This document shows, one piece after another, positions 27,013-36,726 of a stretch of DNA of 64,000 nucleotides. Position 1 is the first letter of the stretch. Each line of letters begins with the position of its first letter. Made by a program: the position numbers and the translations under genes. The notes beneath the pieces are model-generated. The model saw nothing but the letters and a program-made list of their open reading frames with translations. It was not told where the DNA came from and did not search any database. The DNA comes from Methylocystis sp. L43 (GTDB lineage: Bacteria > Pseudomonadota > Alphaproteobacteria > Rhizobiales > Beijerinckiaceae): NCBI RefSeq assembly GCF_015709525.1, contig NZ_JADNRA010000031.1, positions 153,369 through 217,368 on the forward strand, read 5' to 3'.

Positions 27013-30000
27013 CTATTCGAAGCGTCCGGAGGCGTGGCTGAGCATGGTGTAAACCTTGCCGGCGTCGCCCGTCAGCAGGTCGAGCGCTTGCGAGCCGTCG
27101 TGGTCTCCGCGGCTTGTCTCGATGAGCAGATCCTCGAAATGCTGGACGTAGCGATCGGCGGTCGCGCGAAACGCCTGATCGACGCGATAGCGGCGACGAA
27201 TTTCCTCGAAGGTCTGATGGCCTTGCGCGGTATAGAGACGGCGACCGAAAAGTCCGCCTTTCTCGCCGCGCTGATAGCGGCGCCATAGCTCGGCGACGGC
27301 GGCGTTGTCGACCATGCGCGCAATGTCGAGCGTCAGGCTGTCGAGGGCGCCCGCCGTCGCCAACGACCGCGCCTGGCGCGGCGGCTGCGGCGCGGCGTCG
27401 TCGAAGGAGGCGCGCGCAAGCAGGTTGCTCAGCCATCCGCCTTGCGGCTCGCGTGTCGGCTCCGCCAGCGCGACGCCTGGCGCTGGGCGCTCGGCGTGCG
27501 CTCCCTGATCCTGGACCGCCTGACGGAGCGCAGGGGCGCTTTGTTCGGCGATGTCATAGACGCGGCCCGAACGCGCCACGATGTCGGTGAGCTCGTTCAG
27601 CGCCTTCACCTGATCGCCGACGACCCGCCGCAGCGCCGCCGCCTGCTCCGCGGTTTCGCGCGGAATTTCAGTCGCGCCGCGCCGCACCTCCTCGCGGGTC
27701 TCCTCGATCTCGCGGTGAATGTTGCGCGCGAGGCCGCGAATCTCGTCTGTCGCGGCGTCGAATTTCGAGCGCGCGTCGCCGAAGAGACGGGTGATCTCTT
27801 CATTGGTTTCCGAGAAGGCGGCGCGCAGCGCCTCCGACGTCTGCTCGCGTTCGCCTTCCGCAGCGGCGCGCACCGCCGCAAAGCGCGTCTCGATCAGATC
27901 GGCGGTTTGCCGGGAGGTTTCGCTCAGCTCTCCCCCAAGGTCGCGCGACCGCGTCTCGATCGAGCGGAAGGAACGGTCCATCAATTCGCTGAACTGTGTC
28001 ATGGCGCTTTCAAATTCGGCGCGCCGGCCTTCGATGAGCGTCACCAGATCTTCGAGCGAACGGCGGCGGGCGGCCATCACGGCGTCGAGCGCCTCCTGGC
28101 TTTGCGCCAGTTTTTCCGCGCTCTGCGCGAGCGTGTGCTGTCGTTCGTCGAGCGCCGCGACGATGGCGTTGGCGTCTTGCATCGTTCCGCCAGCCAATGC
28201 GCTGATATGTTCAACTTGCGTCGAAGCCTCGTTGAGCGCGCCGTGGAACTCGGCGAGGCGTCTGCCGAGTTCATGTTCGAGCGTGACCAGATTCCCGCCG
28301 GTCTTATCGATGACCGCATGGAGCGAGGCATTTGTCTCGCCGAGCGTGTCGAGCAGGGTGGGCAGCTCGGCGCGAATCTTTTCGTTTGTCTCCAGCAGAG
28401 CCGCAATCGAGGTCTGCGCGCTGGTCTCCAGCGTCAGCGCCAGCGCCTCGCGGGAGGCGTCCAGCGCGTTCGTCAGCTCGTCGCGCTTGACGCCAAGGCG
28501 CGAGACAAGGGCGGCGCTACTATTTTCAACGGCGGTCGTCACGAGATCGCCGATCGTCGTCAATTCCTGGGCGACGGCGCCGCCGCGCGCGTCGAGCACG
28601 GTCTGCAATTGCGTGAGGCGCTCATCCAGCGCGCCGCTGATCTCCGCGACGCGTTCGGCGAGCGACTGGCCGAGATCACCGATGTGCGCATGAAGCGTCG
28701 TATCGAATTCGCGCCGCGCGACGGCGAGAACGTCTTTGATGTCCTGCAGACGGGCGCCGATCGTGTCCACGACCAGTCGGCCTCCTTCGTCAATTTCCGA
28801 AGAAACGGCGCCGAGCCGGCTGATCACATTGTTCTCGAGCAGCGCGATGCGTCCATCGAGGGTCGTTTCCAGCTCCTTCGCGTGTCCGCCCAGCGCTTCG
28901 TTGATTTCCTCTGTTCTGGAGGCGATCGTATGGGCAAGTTCGCTCGAGCGCGAGAGCAGCACCCAGTCGACGTCTTTGATCTTTGCGTCGAGCGTTTGCA
29001 TGACTTGGCGCCCGCCGTCCTCCATCACCCGCGCGACTTCAGCCGCGTGTTTGGAGAGCGCCTCCTGCAGCATCTGGCCGCCGACGCCCAGGCCCGCGTC
29101 AACGCGGCCGACCAGTTCGTCGATACGGTCCGCCGCCTCCATTGTTCTGGCGTTGGCGACGTTCTCGAAGGCTTCGATCTTGTTCGACATCGTCGACGCG
29201 ATGTCGATCGCGCGCGCGCCGAGCTTTTCGACCAGATGGCCGCCTTTGCTCTCGATCGCGCCGTCGATTTCGGCCAGTCTCGCGTCGATCTCATCGGCGA
29301 AATGGCGAGAATTGTCGCCGATCCGGGCGTTGTAATGCTCGACTTGCGCCGAGAGCCTCTCGACAAGCGCGCCGCCCTGCATACGGATGGTCTCGTCGAG
29401 CGACTGCAGCTGGTCGTCGATCCGATGCGTTATCTCTTGCGCCTGCACGTCGAGTCGTGCGGCCGCGTCCATCGTCCGCGTCGTCAGATTGTCGACAAGC
29501 TGAGTTCCCTTGCCGCCGATCACGTCTTCGACGACAGCGAAGCGCTGCGTGAGTTCGGCGCTGAGGCGTTCGGCCTGCGCGCCGACCCGGTCGGCGAGTT
29601 CGCCGCCGTCGCGAAGCAGCGCATTCTCGAATTGGGTGAGCTGTTCGCCGAGCGTGACCGCGATGCGCTCGCCATGGTCGGCCAGCGAGGCCACGACGTC
29701 TTTGCTTTCTGACAGGACGGCGTTCTCGAAGGCGCCGAATCGATCGTTCACCAATTCATGCAGCCGCTCGCCCTGCGTGGCGATCGCCAAAACGGCGTCG
29801 CTCGCCGTATTGGCGAAGCGCTCATGCATTGTCGTGGCGTTTTCGGCGAGAGCCGAGGAGGCGTCGGCGACGCTTTGGCGAAGCTTGTCGCGCAACGCCG
29901 CGCCATGCGCCTCGAATTCTTGCAGCGCGAGTTCGCGCGTCGTCTCCATGGTTTTGGCGACGAGCATTCCCGCCGTCTCGAGCGCGTTGAGCCGCTCGTC

Positions 30001-33000
30001 GAGCAATTGGTCGACGCGCGTCGCATGTTCGCCGACGACCGACGCCACGCTTTCACTGTGACGCTTAACGGCGTCTTCGAAGGAGCCTAGCTTTTCGGCG
30101 AGATCGACTTCGGCGCTACCGGCGTGCGCCGCCAGGCGCTGCGCGATCTCGCCACCCTGGCGCACAAGCACGTTTTCGATCGCTTCAAGACTCTGCGCGA
30201 CAGCGTCGCTGACCTGTCCGCTGTTGCGGGCGAGGCTGTCTTCGAAGGCGGCGAGTTTGCCGCCAAGTTCTGCGGCGGCGCGCTCGGTGCGGGCCGCGAC
30301 CCGGGCCGCCAAATCTTCGCCCTGGCGCGCGACGACGTCTTCGAACGTCGACAGGCCTTGCGAAAAGGCCACCGTGGCGCGTTCGCCGTGTTCGCTGACG
30401 CGCTGGGTGATTTCTTCGCTGTGACGCTCGACGGCTTCTCCGAAAGCGGCGAGCTGCGCGGAGAGGGTCGATGCGGCGCGTTCTCCACGCTCGCCGACGC
30501 GTTCGGCAACCTCGTCGCCGTGGCGGCTGATGGAGTCCTCAAAGGCGGTGAGTTGCGCCGAGAGCGTCGATGTTGCGCGCTCGCCTTGCTCGCCGACACG
30601 CTGCGCGATCTGTTCTCCGTGGCGCGTGACTGCGTCCTCAAACGAGGCCAGCTGAGCTGCGAGCGTCGATGTCGCACGTTCGCTCTGTTCGCCAACGCGC
30701 AAGGCGATGTCGTCGCTGTGGCGCACGACCGTCTCTTCGAAGACGGCGAGCTGCGACGTCAGCGTCGACGTCGCCCGTTCGCCATGTTCGCTGACGCGCT
30801 GCGCGATTTCCCCACTGTGGCGGGCGACCGTGTCCTCAAAGGCGGCGAGCTGGGTCGCAATGGTGGACGTCGCGCGTCCGCCATGTTCGATTACGCGCGT
30901 CGCGACGTCGTCGCTGTGCTGCGTGACGGCTTCCTCGAATGCTGCGAGCTGAGCCGACAATGTCGCCGTCGCGCGCTCGCTCTGTTCGCTGACCCGTTCG
31001 GCGATTTCGCCGCTGCTGCTATTGACCGACTCTTCGAATGCGGCGAGCTGCGCGGAGAGCGCCGATGTTGCGCGCTCGCTGTGCTCGCCGACGCTCTGCG
31101 AAAGTTCCTCGCTGCGTAGCGCAACCGCCGTCTCGAAGGCGGCGAGCTGCGTCGCAACGGTCGTCGCGGCCCGCTCGCTGTGTTCGGCGACGCGCGAGAC
31201 GACTTCCTCGCCGTGGCGCGCGAATGTGTCTTCGAACGCGCTTAGACCGTCCGAAATGACTGAGCTGACACGGTCGCCATGTTCAGCGACGCGCATGGCC
31301 GCTTCCGCGCTGTTGCGCACCACGGCGTCTTCGAAGGCGGCAAGCCGCTCGGCGAGAGTGGTCTCGATCTGCAGCCCGCGTTCGGCGATCCGTTCCGCAA
31401 CTTCGCCGCCGCGGCCGAGCACGGTCTGTTCGAAGGCCTGGAAGTTTTCGGCGAGCGTTTCATTGACTCGGTCGCCGTGCTCCCCGATCGCCGACACCGC
31501 TTCGCTGGCAGCGGCGACGAAACGCGTCTGCACGGCGTCGACCTGTTCGACAAGCGCCGTTGAACTCTGGTTCAGGCTGCGCGAGATTGCGTCATGAAGC
31601 GCTTGTCCGCGCAACTCGAATTCGTTCTGCGCCTTCTGATGCGTGTCTTTGAGCAGGCCGACGATTCGGGTTTCCGCCGTTTCGAAGGTCGCCCTGGCGT
31701 TTTCGACATGTTCGGCGACGCGGGTCGTGAGCCGTTCCTGGGTTTCGGCGAGCGAACGCTCAAAGGCGCCGCCCTGCGTCTCGATCGTTTCGCGAAGCGC
31801 GCCGCCGGTCTCAGCGAGCTGCGCGACGATCCGCTCCCCCTGGCCGCCGATCGCCTCGGAAAAACTCGCGCCGAGCTCTTCGAACCGTTCGAGCACATCC
31901 GCGCCGCGCGCGCCGAAATCGCCGGCGATCGCTTCGCTCGCGGCTTCCAGCTTGCGGCCAACTTCCTCGACTCCGTCGGCGAAACGGCGGCTGACGTCCT
32001 CGCTCGCGCCGGTCACTTTCTGCGCGACTTCGTCGCCGGTCTGGGTCAGGGCGATCAGCACTCTTTCGCCGTGACTGGCCAAGGTCGATTCAAAGGCGTC
32101 GCCCGCTTCGTCGAGCGCGAGCCGGATCTCCTCGCCCTTGGAGCCGAGCGAGGAGGTGACGCGCGCGCCTGCCTGGCTCACCGCTTCGGCGAGATGGACC
32201 GAGGTCGTGGCGAGTTCCTGAGACAGCGTCTCGCGCGCGCCAAAGAGCGCGGTACGGGCGTTGTCGGCGTTGACGACGATCGCTTCGCGTTCGCGGGTCA
32301 GCTCGTCGATGAGAAGCCGAATGCGCCGTTCATTCTCGGTGTAGGAGCGTTCGAGGTTGGTCACCTCGGTGCGCACGATCACTTCCAATTCGCCGGCCCT
32401 TGCCAGCGCGCGTTCGATGCCGTCTCCCATGGAGGCGGCTTCGCGCCGGATCGCCTGAGAGAGCGAGACGACTTGTTCGGTGGCGACCGTTTCCGGCTCG
32501 ATCAGCCGAATGGCCACTTCGGTCATGGAGTTGGCGATGAGCCGCATCTCATGGGCGCGGCGCGCCATCAGTCCGGTGAGGAAGAGAAAGACGAGAGGCG
32601 CGAGCAGCGCGGCGAGCGTCAAAACCGGCTTCGGCGCGAGCGTCAATCCGTCGGAGTCGAGGATTTCGGCTTGATGGAAATAAACATACAAGGCCCAGCA
32701 GGCCGCCCACAGTCCCATGGAGGCGAAGGTGAGCGCCATGATCGAGCGGTTGGGCTTGATCTGCAGCGCCTGCCGCAACTCGCCGACCGTGCGGCGGTCG
32801 TCGTTCGCGGGCGCAAGGGCGGGCGCCATCGCTCCGGTCTGCGGTTGAACGCGGTTCTGCTGCTCGCCGTAGGCCGAGGCTGGCTTTCGCTGGTCCCCGG
32901 CGTGCGCTTCCGCTCTCGGGCTCTGGGGCGGGCCGGACCGGTTGTTCGCCTCATCCGCAGCGCCTGCGGCGTTCGGCGGCGCGCCGATATCCAGCGCCTC

Positions 33001-33057
33001 CTCGATCGCCGTCAGAGCGGCGGACGCCGCGTCCTGGATCTTTCCCGATGTCGCCAT
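27013..33057 (-). CDS. Giant membrane-anchored coiled-coil protein, growth pole ring (GPR/RgsE)-like
   Basis: A 2014-residue protein. A disordered Ala/Pro/Gln-rich N-terminus (1-100) is followed by two transmembrane helices (about 106-127 and 143-164), then about 1700 residues of nearly uninterrupted helix, and a conserved-looking C-terminal domain (about 1890-2014, with LDIARMVDNAAVAELWRRY). Around residues 530-1000 there are roughly 14 tandem 33-residue repeats with a QLAAFEDxVxRHxxE(I/V)A core, three 11-residue turns each, as in apolipoprotein-type helices. Size, two-helix anchor and apolipoprotein-like repeats match GPR of Agrobacterium and RgsE of Sinorhizobium, which organise polar cell-wall growth. 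GGAGAGGGCGA precedes the ATG. The homology is from memory of those proteins. Confidence 0.8.
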   Translation of the reverse strand: MATSGKIQDAASAALTAIEEALDIGAPPNAAGAADEANNRSGPPQSPRAEAHAGDQRKPASAYGEQQNRVQPQTGAMAPALAPANDDRRTVGELRQALQIKPNRSIMALTFASMGLWAACWALYVYFHQAEILDSDGLTLAPKPVLTLAALLAPLVFLFLTGLMARRAHEMRLIANSMTEVAIRLIEPETVATEQVVSLSQAIRREAASMGDGIERALARAGELEVIVRTEVTNLERSYTENERRIRLLIDELTREREAIVVNADNARTALFGARETLSQELATTSVHLAEAVSQAGARVTSSLGSKGEEIRLALDEAGDAFESTLASHGERVLIALTQTGDEVAQKVTGASEDVSRRFADGVEEVGRKLEAASEAIAGDFGARGADVLERFEELGASFSEAIGGQGERIVAQLAETGGALRETIETQGGAFERSLAETQERLTTRVAEHVENARATFETAETRIVGLLKDTHQKAQNEFELRGQALHDAISRSLNQSSTALVEQVDAVQTRFVAAASEAVSAIGEHGDRVNETLAENFQAFEQTVLGRGGEVAERIAERGLQIETTLAERLAAFEDAVVRNSAEAAMRVAEHGDRVSSVISDGLSAFEDTFARHGEEVVSRVAEHSERAATTVATQLAAFETAVALRSEELSQSVGEHSERATSALSAQLAAFEESVNSSSGEIAERVSEQSERATATLSAQLAAFEEAVTQHSDDVATRVIEHGGRATSTIATQLAAFEDTVARHSGEIAQRVSEHGERATSTLTSQLAVFEETVVRHSDDIALRVGEQSERATSTLAAQLASFEDAVTRHGEQIAQRVGEQGERATSTLSAQLTAFEDSISRHGDEVAERVGERGERAASTLSAQLAAFGEAVERHSEEITQRVSEHGERATVAFSQGLSTFEDVVARQGEDLAARVAARTERAAAELGGKLAAFEDSLARNSGQVSDAVAQSLEAIENVLVRQGGEIAQRLAAHAGSAEVDLAEKLGSFEDAVKRHSESVASVVGEHATRVDQLLDERLNALETAGMLVAKTMETTRELALQEFEAHGAALRDKLRQSVADASSALAENATTMHERFANTASDAVLAIATQGERLHELVNDRFGAFENAVLSESKDVVASLADHGERIAVTLGEQLTQFENALLRDGGELADRVGAQAERLSAELTQRFAVVEDVIGGKGTQLVDNLTTRTMDAAARLDVQAQEITHRIDDQLQSLDETIRMQGGALVERLSAQVEHYNARIGDNSRHFADEIDARLAEIDGAIESKGGHLVEKLGARAIDIASTMSNKIEAFENVANARTMEAADRIDELVGRVDAGLGVGGQMLQEALSKHAAEVARVMEDGGRQVMQTLDAKIKDVDWVLLSRSSELAHTIASRTEEINEALGGHAKELETTLDGRIALLENNVISRLGAVSSEIDEGGRLVVDTIGARLQDIKDVLAVARREFDTTLHAHIGDLGQSLAERVAEISGALDERLTQLQTVLDARGGAVAQELTTIGDLVTTAVENSSAALVSRLGVKRDELTNALDASREALALTLETSAQTSIAALLETNEKIRAELPTLLDTLGETNASLHAVIDKTGGNLVTLEHELGRRLAEFHGALNEASTQVEHISALAGGTMQDANAIVAALDERQHTLAQSAEKLAQSQEALDAVMAARRRSLEDLVTLIEGRRAEFESAMTQFSELMDRSFRSIETRSRDLGGELSETSRQTADLIETRFAAVRAAAEGEREQTSEALRAAFSETNEEITRLFGDARSKFDAATDEIRGLARNIHREIEETREEVRRGATEIPRETAEQAAALRRVVGDQVKALNELTDIVARSGRVYDIAEQSAPALRQAVQDQGAHAERPAPGVALAEPTREPQGGWLSNLLARASFDDAAPQPPRQARSLATAGALDSLTLDIARMVDNAAVAELWRRYQRGEKGGLFGRRLYTAQGHQTFEEIRRRYRVDQAFRATADRYVQHFEDLLIETSRGDHDGSQALDLLTGDAGKVYTMLSHASGRFE

Positions 33058-33319
33058 TCGCCCTCTCCAGCGGCGCAGACGCGTGTCGCCCGGCCGATTT
33101 CACGGCCCACCGCTCAGCGACCGCCATTGAATAAAGATTAACCAAACTTTACAGCCCATCCGGGGCAATTGAAACATGCGCTCGGGCCGTATCGGGAAAC
33201 TTCGTTAACGCGCCCTTCAGGGTCGACGCGTCAGTCTCGATGTTGGGCGACCTTCTGGCGGACCTTTCCGGCGGACTGCAAAACGAACCGCTTTGCGATA
33301 GATATCAAGGGGAACAGGA
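33058..33319. promoter_or_regulatory. Divergent promoter region of the giant coiled-coil and Hpt genes
   Basis: About 260 bp with an A/T-rich stretch (GAATAAAGATTAACC near 33127-33141) likely to hold the promoter of the large minus-strand gene. No palindromic operator was recognised. Confidence 0.45.
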
Positions 33320-33769
33320 ATGGGGATGGCGAAACTGGCGGACTCCACGTTTGTTAATTGCCAAGCTCAGCCGCAGCCGTTTTCCGAGCTTGACGGGGAG
33401 GCGCCGATCGACCTTGTCCATCTCTCGCGGCAGACGTTCGGCGACCATGATCTCGAACGGGAGCTGCTGGGACTTTTCGACGCACAGGCGGCGCAATTTG
33501 CGAAACGCTTGCGCGCGCTCGCCGCGCAGGGCGACGCCGACTGGCGCATCGCGCTCGCGCATACCGTCAAAGGGTCGGCGCGGGCGATCGGCGCCTTTGA
33601 GGTGGGACGCGCGGCGGAGGCGTACGAACAGGCGCTGCGCAGCGCCGATGTGAGCGTCGCCGAAAAGGCTGAGATGCTGGGCGCCGCCATCGGACGCGCG
33701 CGCGGCGCCATCGCCCTACTGCTGGGCGGCGCGGCTCAGAACGGCCCCACGGGGAAATATTTCAAATAA
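33320..33769 (+). CDS. Histidine phosphotransfer (Hpt) domain protein
   Basis: A 149-residue free-standing Hpt protein. The phospho-accepting histidine is His81 in LAHTVKGSARAIG, within a four-helix bundle of normal length for the domain. Such proteins relay phosphate between hybrid kinases and response regulators. AAGGGGAA lies six to seven bases before ATG 33320; ATG 33326 is also possible. It is transcribed divergently from the giant coiled-coil gene, which may place it in cell-cycle or polarity signalling, but that is only suggested by position. Its 3' end overlaps the convergent gene by 34 bases. Confidence 0.86.
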   Translation: MGMAKLADSTFVNCQAQPQPFSELDGEAPIDLVHLSRQTFGDHDLERELLGLFDAQAAQFAKRLRALAAQGDADWRIALAHTVKGSARAIGAFEVGRAAEAYEQALRSADVSVAEKAEMLGAAIGRARGAIALLLGGAAQNGPTGKYFK

Positions 33770-34647
33770 AGCTCGGCGAATACGCCCCGCTGGGCGAGTC
33801 GGGAGAGCGCATAATCCAGCGCCCGGCGCAGCGGCGCATTGCCTTTTTTCACGGCGATGCCGACGCCCTCGCCGAAATATTTCGGATCGGTGAAGGGGCC
33901 ATCGCGAAAAACGCAGCAGCCGGCCGCCTCGGCCCCGTTCAGCCAGTAGGATAGCGCGATCGCGTCGCCGAAAACCGCCTGAACGCGGCCGTTCTTGAGC
34001 GCGTTGCGGGCGAGGGCAGGCGTTTCGAACGTCACCAAGGTCGAGCGCGGATAGAAGGCTTGCAGAAACGCCTCGTGTCGCGAGCCCGCGACCACCGCGA
34101 TCGGCCGATCGGCGAGAGCGGCGGGAGACGCCGACGTCAGGGTCGTATCGGCCTGCATGGCGAACCGGCCGGGCGTCAGCATGTAAGGTCCCGAAAAATC
34201 GACCTGTTTTCGAGTTTCATCGTTGATCGCGAGCGAAGCGATGACCGCGTCGCCGCTATTGTCGTTGAGCGAGGGAACGAGCAGATCCCACCGCCGCCGC
34301 TGGATCGTGCAGGCGGTGTCGAGTTCGACGCAGATCGCCCTGGCGAGATCGACGTTGAAGCCGGCGACCTGCCCATCCGAGAGCAGAAAATTGAACGGCG
34401 GATAGTCGTCCTCCGTCAGAAAGCGGATCTGGCGCAGTCCGGAGACGTCCGGCTTTTCCGGCGTGCGGTTGGGGTCCCAAAATGAGGGCGCATTCGCGGC
34501 CGGCGGCGTCGACGCGGGGGGCGCCGGCGCGGGCGGCGCCCCGTCAGCCGCCGCAGCCGCGAAGCTGGACGTCAGGAACAGCACGGCGAGCGCCGCACGG
34601 ATGGAGGCGAGAAGACGGGGTCGGCGCGGCTGAGTGAGACGGCGCAT
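33736..34647 (-). CDS. Periplasmic amino-acid-type solute-binding protein (SBP_bac_3)
   Basis: A 303-residue protein with a signal peptide (RLLASIRAALAVLFLTSSFAAAAADG), a Pro/Ala-rich linker and a type-3 solute-binding domain: IRFLTEDDYPPFNFLLSDG, AGFNVDLARAICVEL, DFSGPYMLTPGRFA, AVFGDAIALSYWL, and YFGEGVGIAVKKGNAPLRRALDYAL. It probably binds an amino acid or a small organic acid, or acts as a sensor, since no permease or ATPase gene is adjacent. The ATG at 34647 places the signal peptide at the N-terminus; a longer frame to 35025 is not protein-like. Confidence 0.82.
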   Translation of the reverse strand: MRRLTQPRRPRLLASIRAALAVLFLTSSFAAAAADGAPPAPAPPASTPPAANAPSFWDPNRTPEKPDVSGLRQIRFLTEDDYPPFNFLLSDGQVAGFNVDLARAICVELDTACTIQRRRWDLLVPSLNDNSGDAVIASLAINDETRKQVDFSGPYMLTPGRFAMQADTTLTSASPAALADRPIAVVAGSRHEAFLQAFYPRSTLVTFETPALARNALKNGRVQAVFGDAIALSYWLNGAEAAGCCVFRDGPFTDPKYFGEGVGIAVKKGNAPLRRALDYALSRLAQRGVFAELYLKYFPVGPF

Positions 34648-34719
34648 AAAAGGATTGCGTGGCCCTTGCTGGAGGTCGATAGTCGCGCGCAGGCTGCGTG
34701 CGCTTGCCGGATTTATTGC

Positions 34720-36726
34720 ATGAATTTCGTGCCGATCGATAGTGTTGCTTCCTCTGCTTCGCAGATCAAGGACGAACTTCCTTCTCAGCCTTTCAGACGC
34801 CGGGCGCTTGCTGATTCCTCGCCCGTTCGCCGGCCGCCGCCGCGTTCGACCGTATCGAGACCCATACCCGTCGAAATCGCCTTTCTCTCGGCGCATGGCG
34901 TGCCGGAGCAAGTGCTGCAATTCGCCGCCGCGACGGCGCGCCGCCAGGGCGTTTGCGCCGACGAAGCGCTGCTCGCCGAAGGGCTCGTCTGCGAGGATGT
35001 CTTCTATCGCGCGCTGGCGAAGCATCTCAACGTCGACTTTATCGACAGTTCTGTCGACGTCGCCGCGTCGGGCGTTGTGACGGCCGAATGCGGCTACGCG
35101 CGGGTTCGGGATCCCTCGAGCGGATATCTGTGGCTGTTCGCGCCGAGCGGCAGCGGCGTCTTCCGGTTGATGAGCGCGCGGCGTGCGGCAAGAGGCCGGC
35201 CGCTCTTCGCCATCACGACACGGACGCGGTTCTTGGAGGCGGTGCGCCGCGCCGATCCGGCCAACGTCGCGCGCAACGCGGCCTTTCTCGTCGAGCGCGT
35301 GGACAGGGAGCTATGCGCGCGCGGCGGCCTTCGGCGCGGACAGGTGGGACTGCTGCTCGTCGCGCTGGTCGGACTGGCGGCGAGTCTTTACGCGCCCTTC
35401 TTCTTTCTACGCCTTGCATCGTCCTTGCTTCTCGCAGGCGTGTTCTTTTGCGGCGTGTTTCTGAGGCTTTTCGCCTGCGTGGCGAGCCTGCAACGCTGCG
35501 CCGACGCGGAACCGCTCGAAAGCGACGCGCAACTGCCGATCTACACGATCGTGCTTGCGCTTTATCAAGAAGCCGCCGTGGCGCGCCAGCTCGCTCGAGC
35601 GATCGACCGTTTGGACTATCCGAGAGCCAAGCTCGACATAAAATTCGTTATCGAAGCCGACGATGAACCAACGGCTGCGGCGTTGCGCGCGCATCCGCCG
35701 CATGCGCCGCACGAGATCGTGATTGCGCCCGAGGGCGCCCCGCGCACCAAGCCGCGCGCCCTCAACGTCGCCATGCCGCTCGCGCGCGGATCGCTCGTCG
35801 CGGTGTTTGACGCGGAGGATTTGCCCGAGCCACGCCAATTGCGCCGCGCCGCGACGCTCTTCGCCGCCGCGCCGCCGAGCGTCGCTTGCCTGCAGGCGAG
35901 CCTTGTCATCGACAATGGCGAGCTGAATTGGATGACGGCGATGTTCGCGCTTGAATATGCGGCGCTTTTTGACGTCTACAACAAGGGCCTCGCAGCGATG
36001 GGGATGCCGCTCTTTCTCGGCGGCACGTCGAACCATTTCCGCATCGAGGCTTTGCGCGACATTGGCTTCTGGGATGCGTTCAACGTGACCGAGGACGCGG
36101 ATCTCGGCCTGCGGCTCGCCCGCGCGGGCTTTGAGGTGCGGACCTTCGGCTCGCAAACCTTCGAAGAGGCGCCGGCGGTCTTCGGCGCGCTGGTGAAACA
36201 GCGCACGCGTTGGTTCAAAGGCTGGATGCAGACATTTATCGTGCATTGCCGCCGGCCCATGCGGCTTTTCGTCGATCTCGGCTCGCGGCGCGCGATCGCA
36301 GTGCTCGCAATGTTCGCCAGCGGATTGTTTGGTCCCTTGCTCGGCCCGTTCCTGGCGGCGCGCGTGGCCTATGATGCGATCTTTGGGGCTCTGTTGGCGC
36401 CGGCCGGGCCGCTTGAAATCGCTTTGAGCACGCTGTGGTGCTTTCTGGCGATCGCCGGCGCAATCTCCCTGATCTTGCCGCTCGCCATGGGGATGCGCCG
36501 TTGCGGCCTGACGCGGTTTCGCCGTGCGCTGATCTATCTGCCCGCGTGGCTGATGATGCTGAGCATCGCCGCCTGGCGCGCGCTTTATGAACTCTGGCGG
36601 CGTCCCTTCCATTGGGAAAAGACCGAGCATGGACTCACCATGCGCAGCGTTCCCGATGTGGAAACGGAAGTCGATCCATTCGTCTCAAGAGAAGAGCCAC
36701 TGTTTGATCAGGAAGCCGGCGCTTAG
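34720..36726 (+). CDS. Family 2 glycosyltransferase fused to an MshEN-type N-terminal domain
   Basis: A 668-residue membrane protein. Residues about 45-130 resemble the MshEN/GSPII_E N-terminal domain (LSAHGVPEQVLQFAA, AKHLNVDFID), which in some proteins binds cyclic di-GMP. After a helix pair (about 205-250) comes a processive GT2 domain with VFDAEDLPEP (the DxD-type metal site), TEDADLGLRLA (catalytic Asp) and QRTRWFKGW (Q/RxxRW acceptor motif), then three to four C-terminal helices. It probably synthesises an exopolysaccharide, possibly under second-messenger control. An upstream TTG (34666) is less likely than ATG 34720. The 3' end overlaps the next gene by 42 bases, convergently. Confidence 0.82.
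   Translation: MNFVPIDSVASSASQIKDELPSQPFRRRALADSSPVRRPPPRSTVSRPIPVEIAFLSAHGVPEQVLQFAAATARRQGVCADEALLAEGLVCEDVFYRALAKHLNVDFIDSSVDVAASGVVTAECGYARVRDPSSGYLWLFAPSGSGVFRLMSARRAARGRPLFAITTRTRFLEAVRRADPANVARNAAFLVERVDRELCARGGLRRGQVGLLLVALVGLAASLYAPFFFLRLASSLLLAGVFFCGVFLRLFACVASLQRCADAEPLESDAQLPIYTIVLALYQEAAVARQLARAIDRLDYPRAKLDIKFVIEADDEPTAAALRAHPPHAPHEIVIAPEGAPRTKPRALNVAMPLARGSLVAVFDAEDLPEPRQLRRAATLFAAAPPSVACLQASLVIDNGELNWMTAMFALEYAALFDVYNKGLAAMGMPLFLGGTSNHFRIEALRDIGFWDAFNVTEDADLGLRLARAGFEVRTFGSQTFEEAPAVFGALVKQRTRWFKGWMQTFIVHCRRPMRLFVDLGSRRAIAVLAMFASGLFGPLLGPFLAARVAYDAIFGALLAPAGPLEIALSTLWCFLAIAGAISLILPLAMGMRRCGLTRFRRALIYLPAWLMMLSIAAWRALYELWRRPFHWEKTEHGLTMRSVPDVETEVDPFVSREEPLFDQEAGA

Noticed and set aside
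27442..29712. Long plus-strand open frame (756 codons) opposite the giant coiled-coil gene
   Set aside because: It is antisense to a strongly supported protein. The repeated, low-stop codon pattern of the coiled-coil gene keeps the opposite strand open; the product has no domain and is rich in Arg, Leu and Asp.
30000..31500. Periodic repeats about 99 bp apart, considered as a CRISPR array or satellite
   Set aside because: The period is 33 codons, stays in the frame of the coiled-coil gene, and varies mostly as conservative protein changes. It has no repeat-spacer structure.
31594..33141. Plus-strand frame of 515 codons opposite the N-terminal part of the giant gene
   Set aside because: Same reason: shadow of the coding strand, no recognisable motif, no ribosome binding site.
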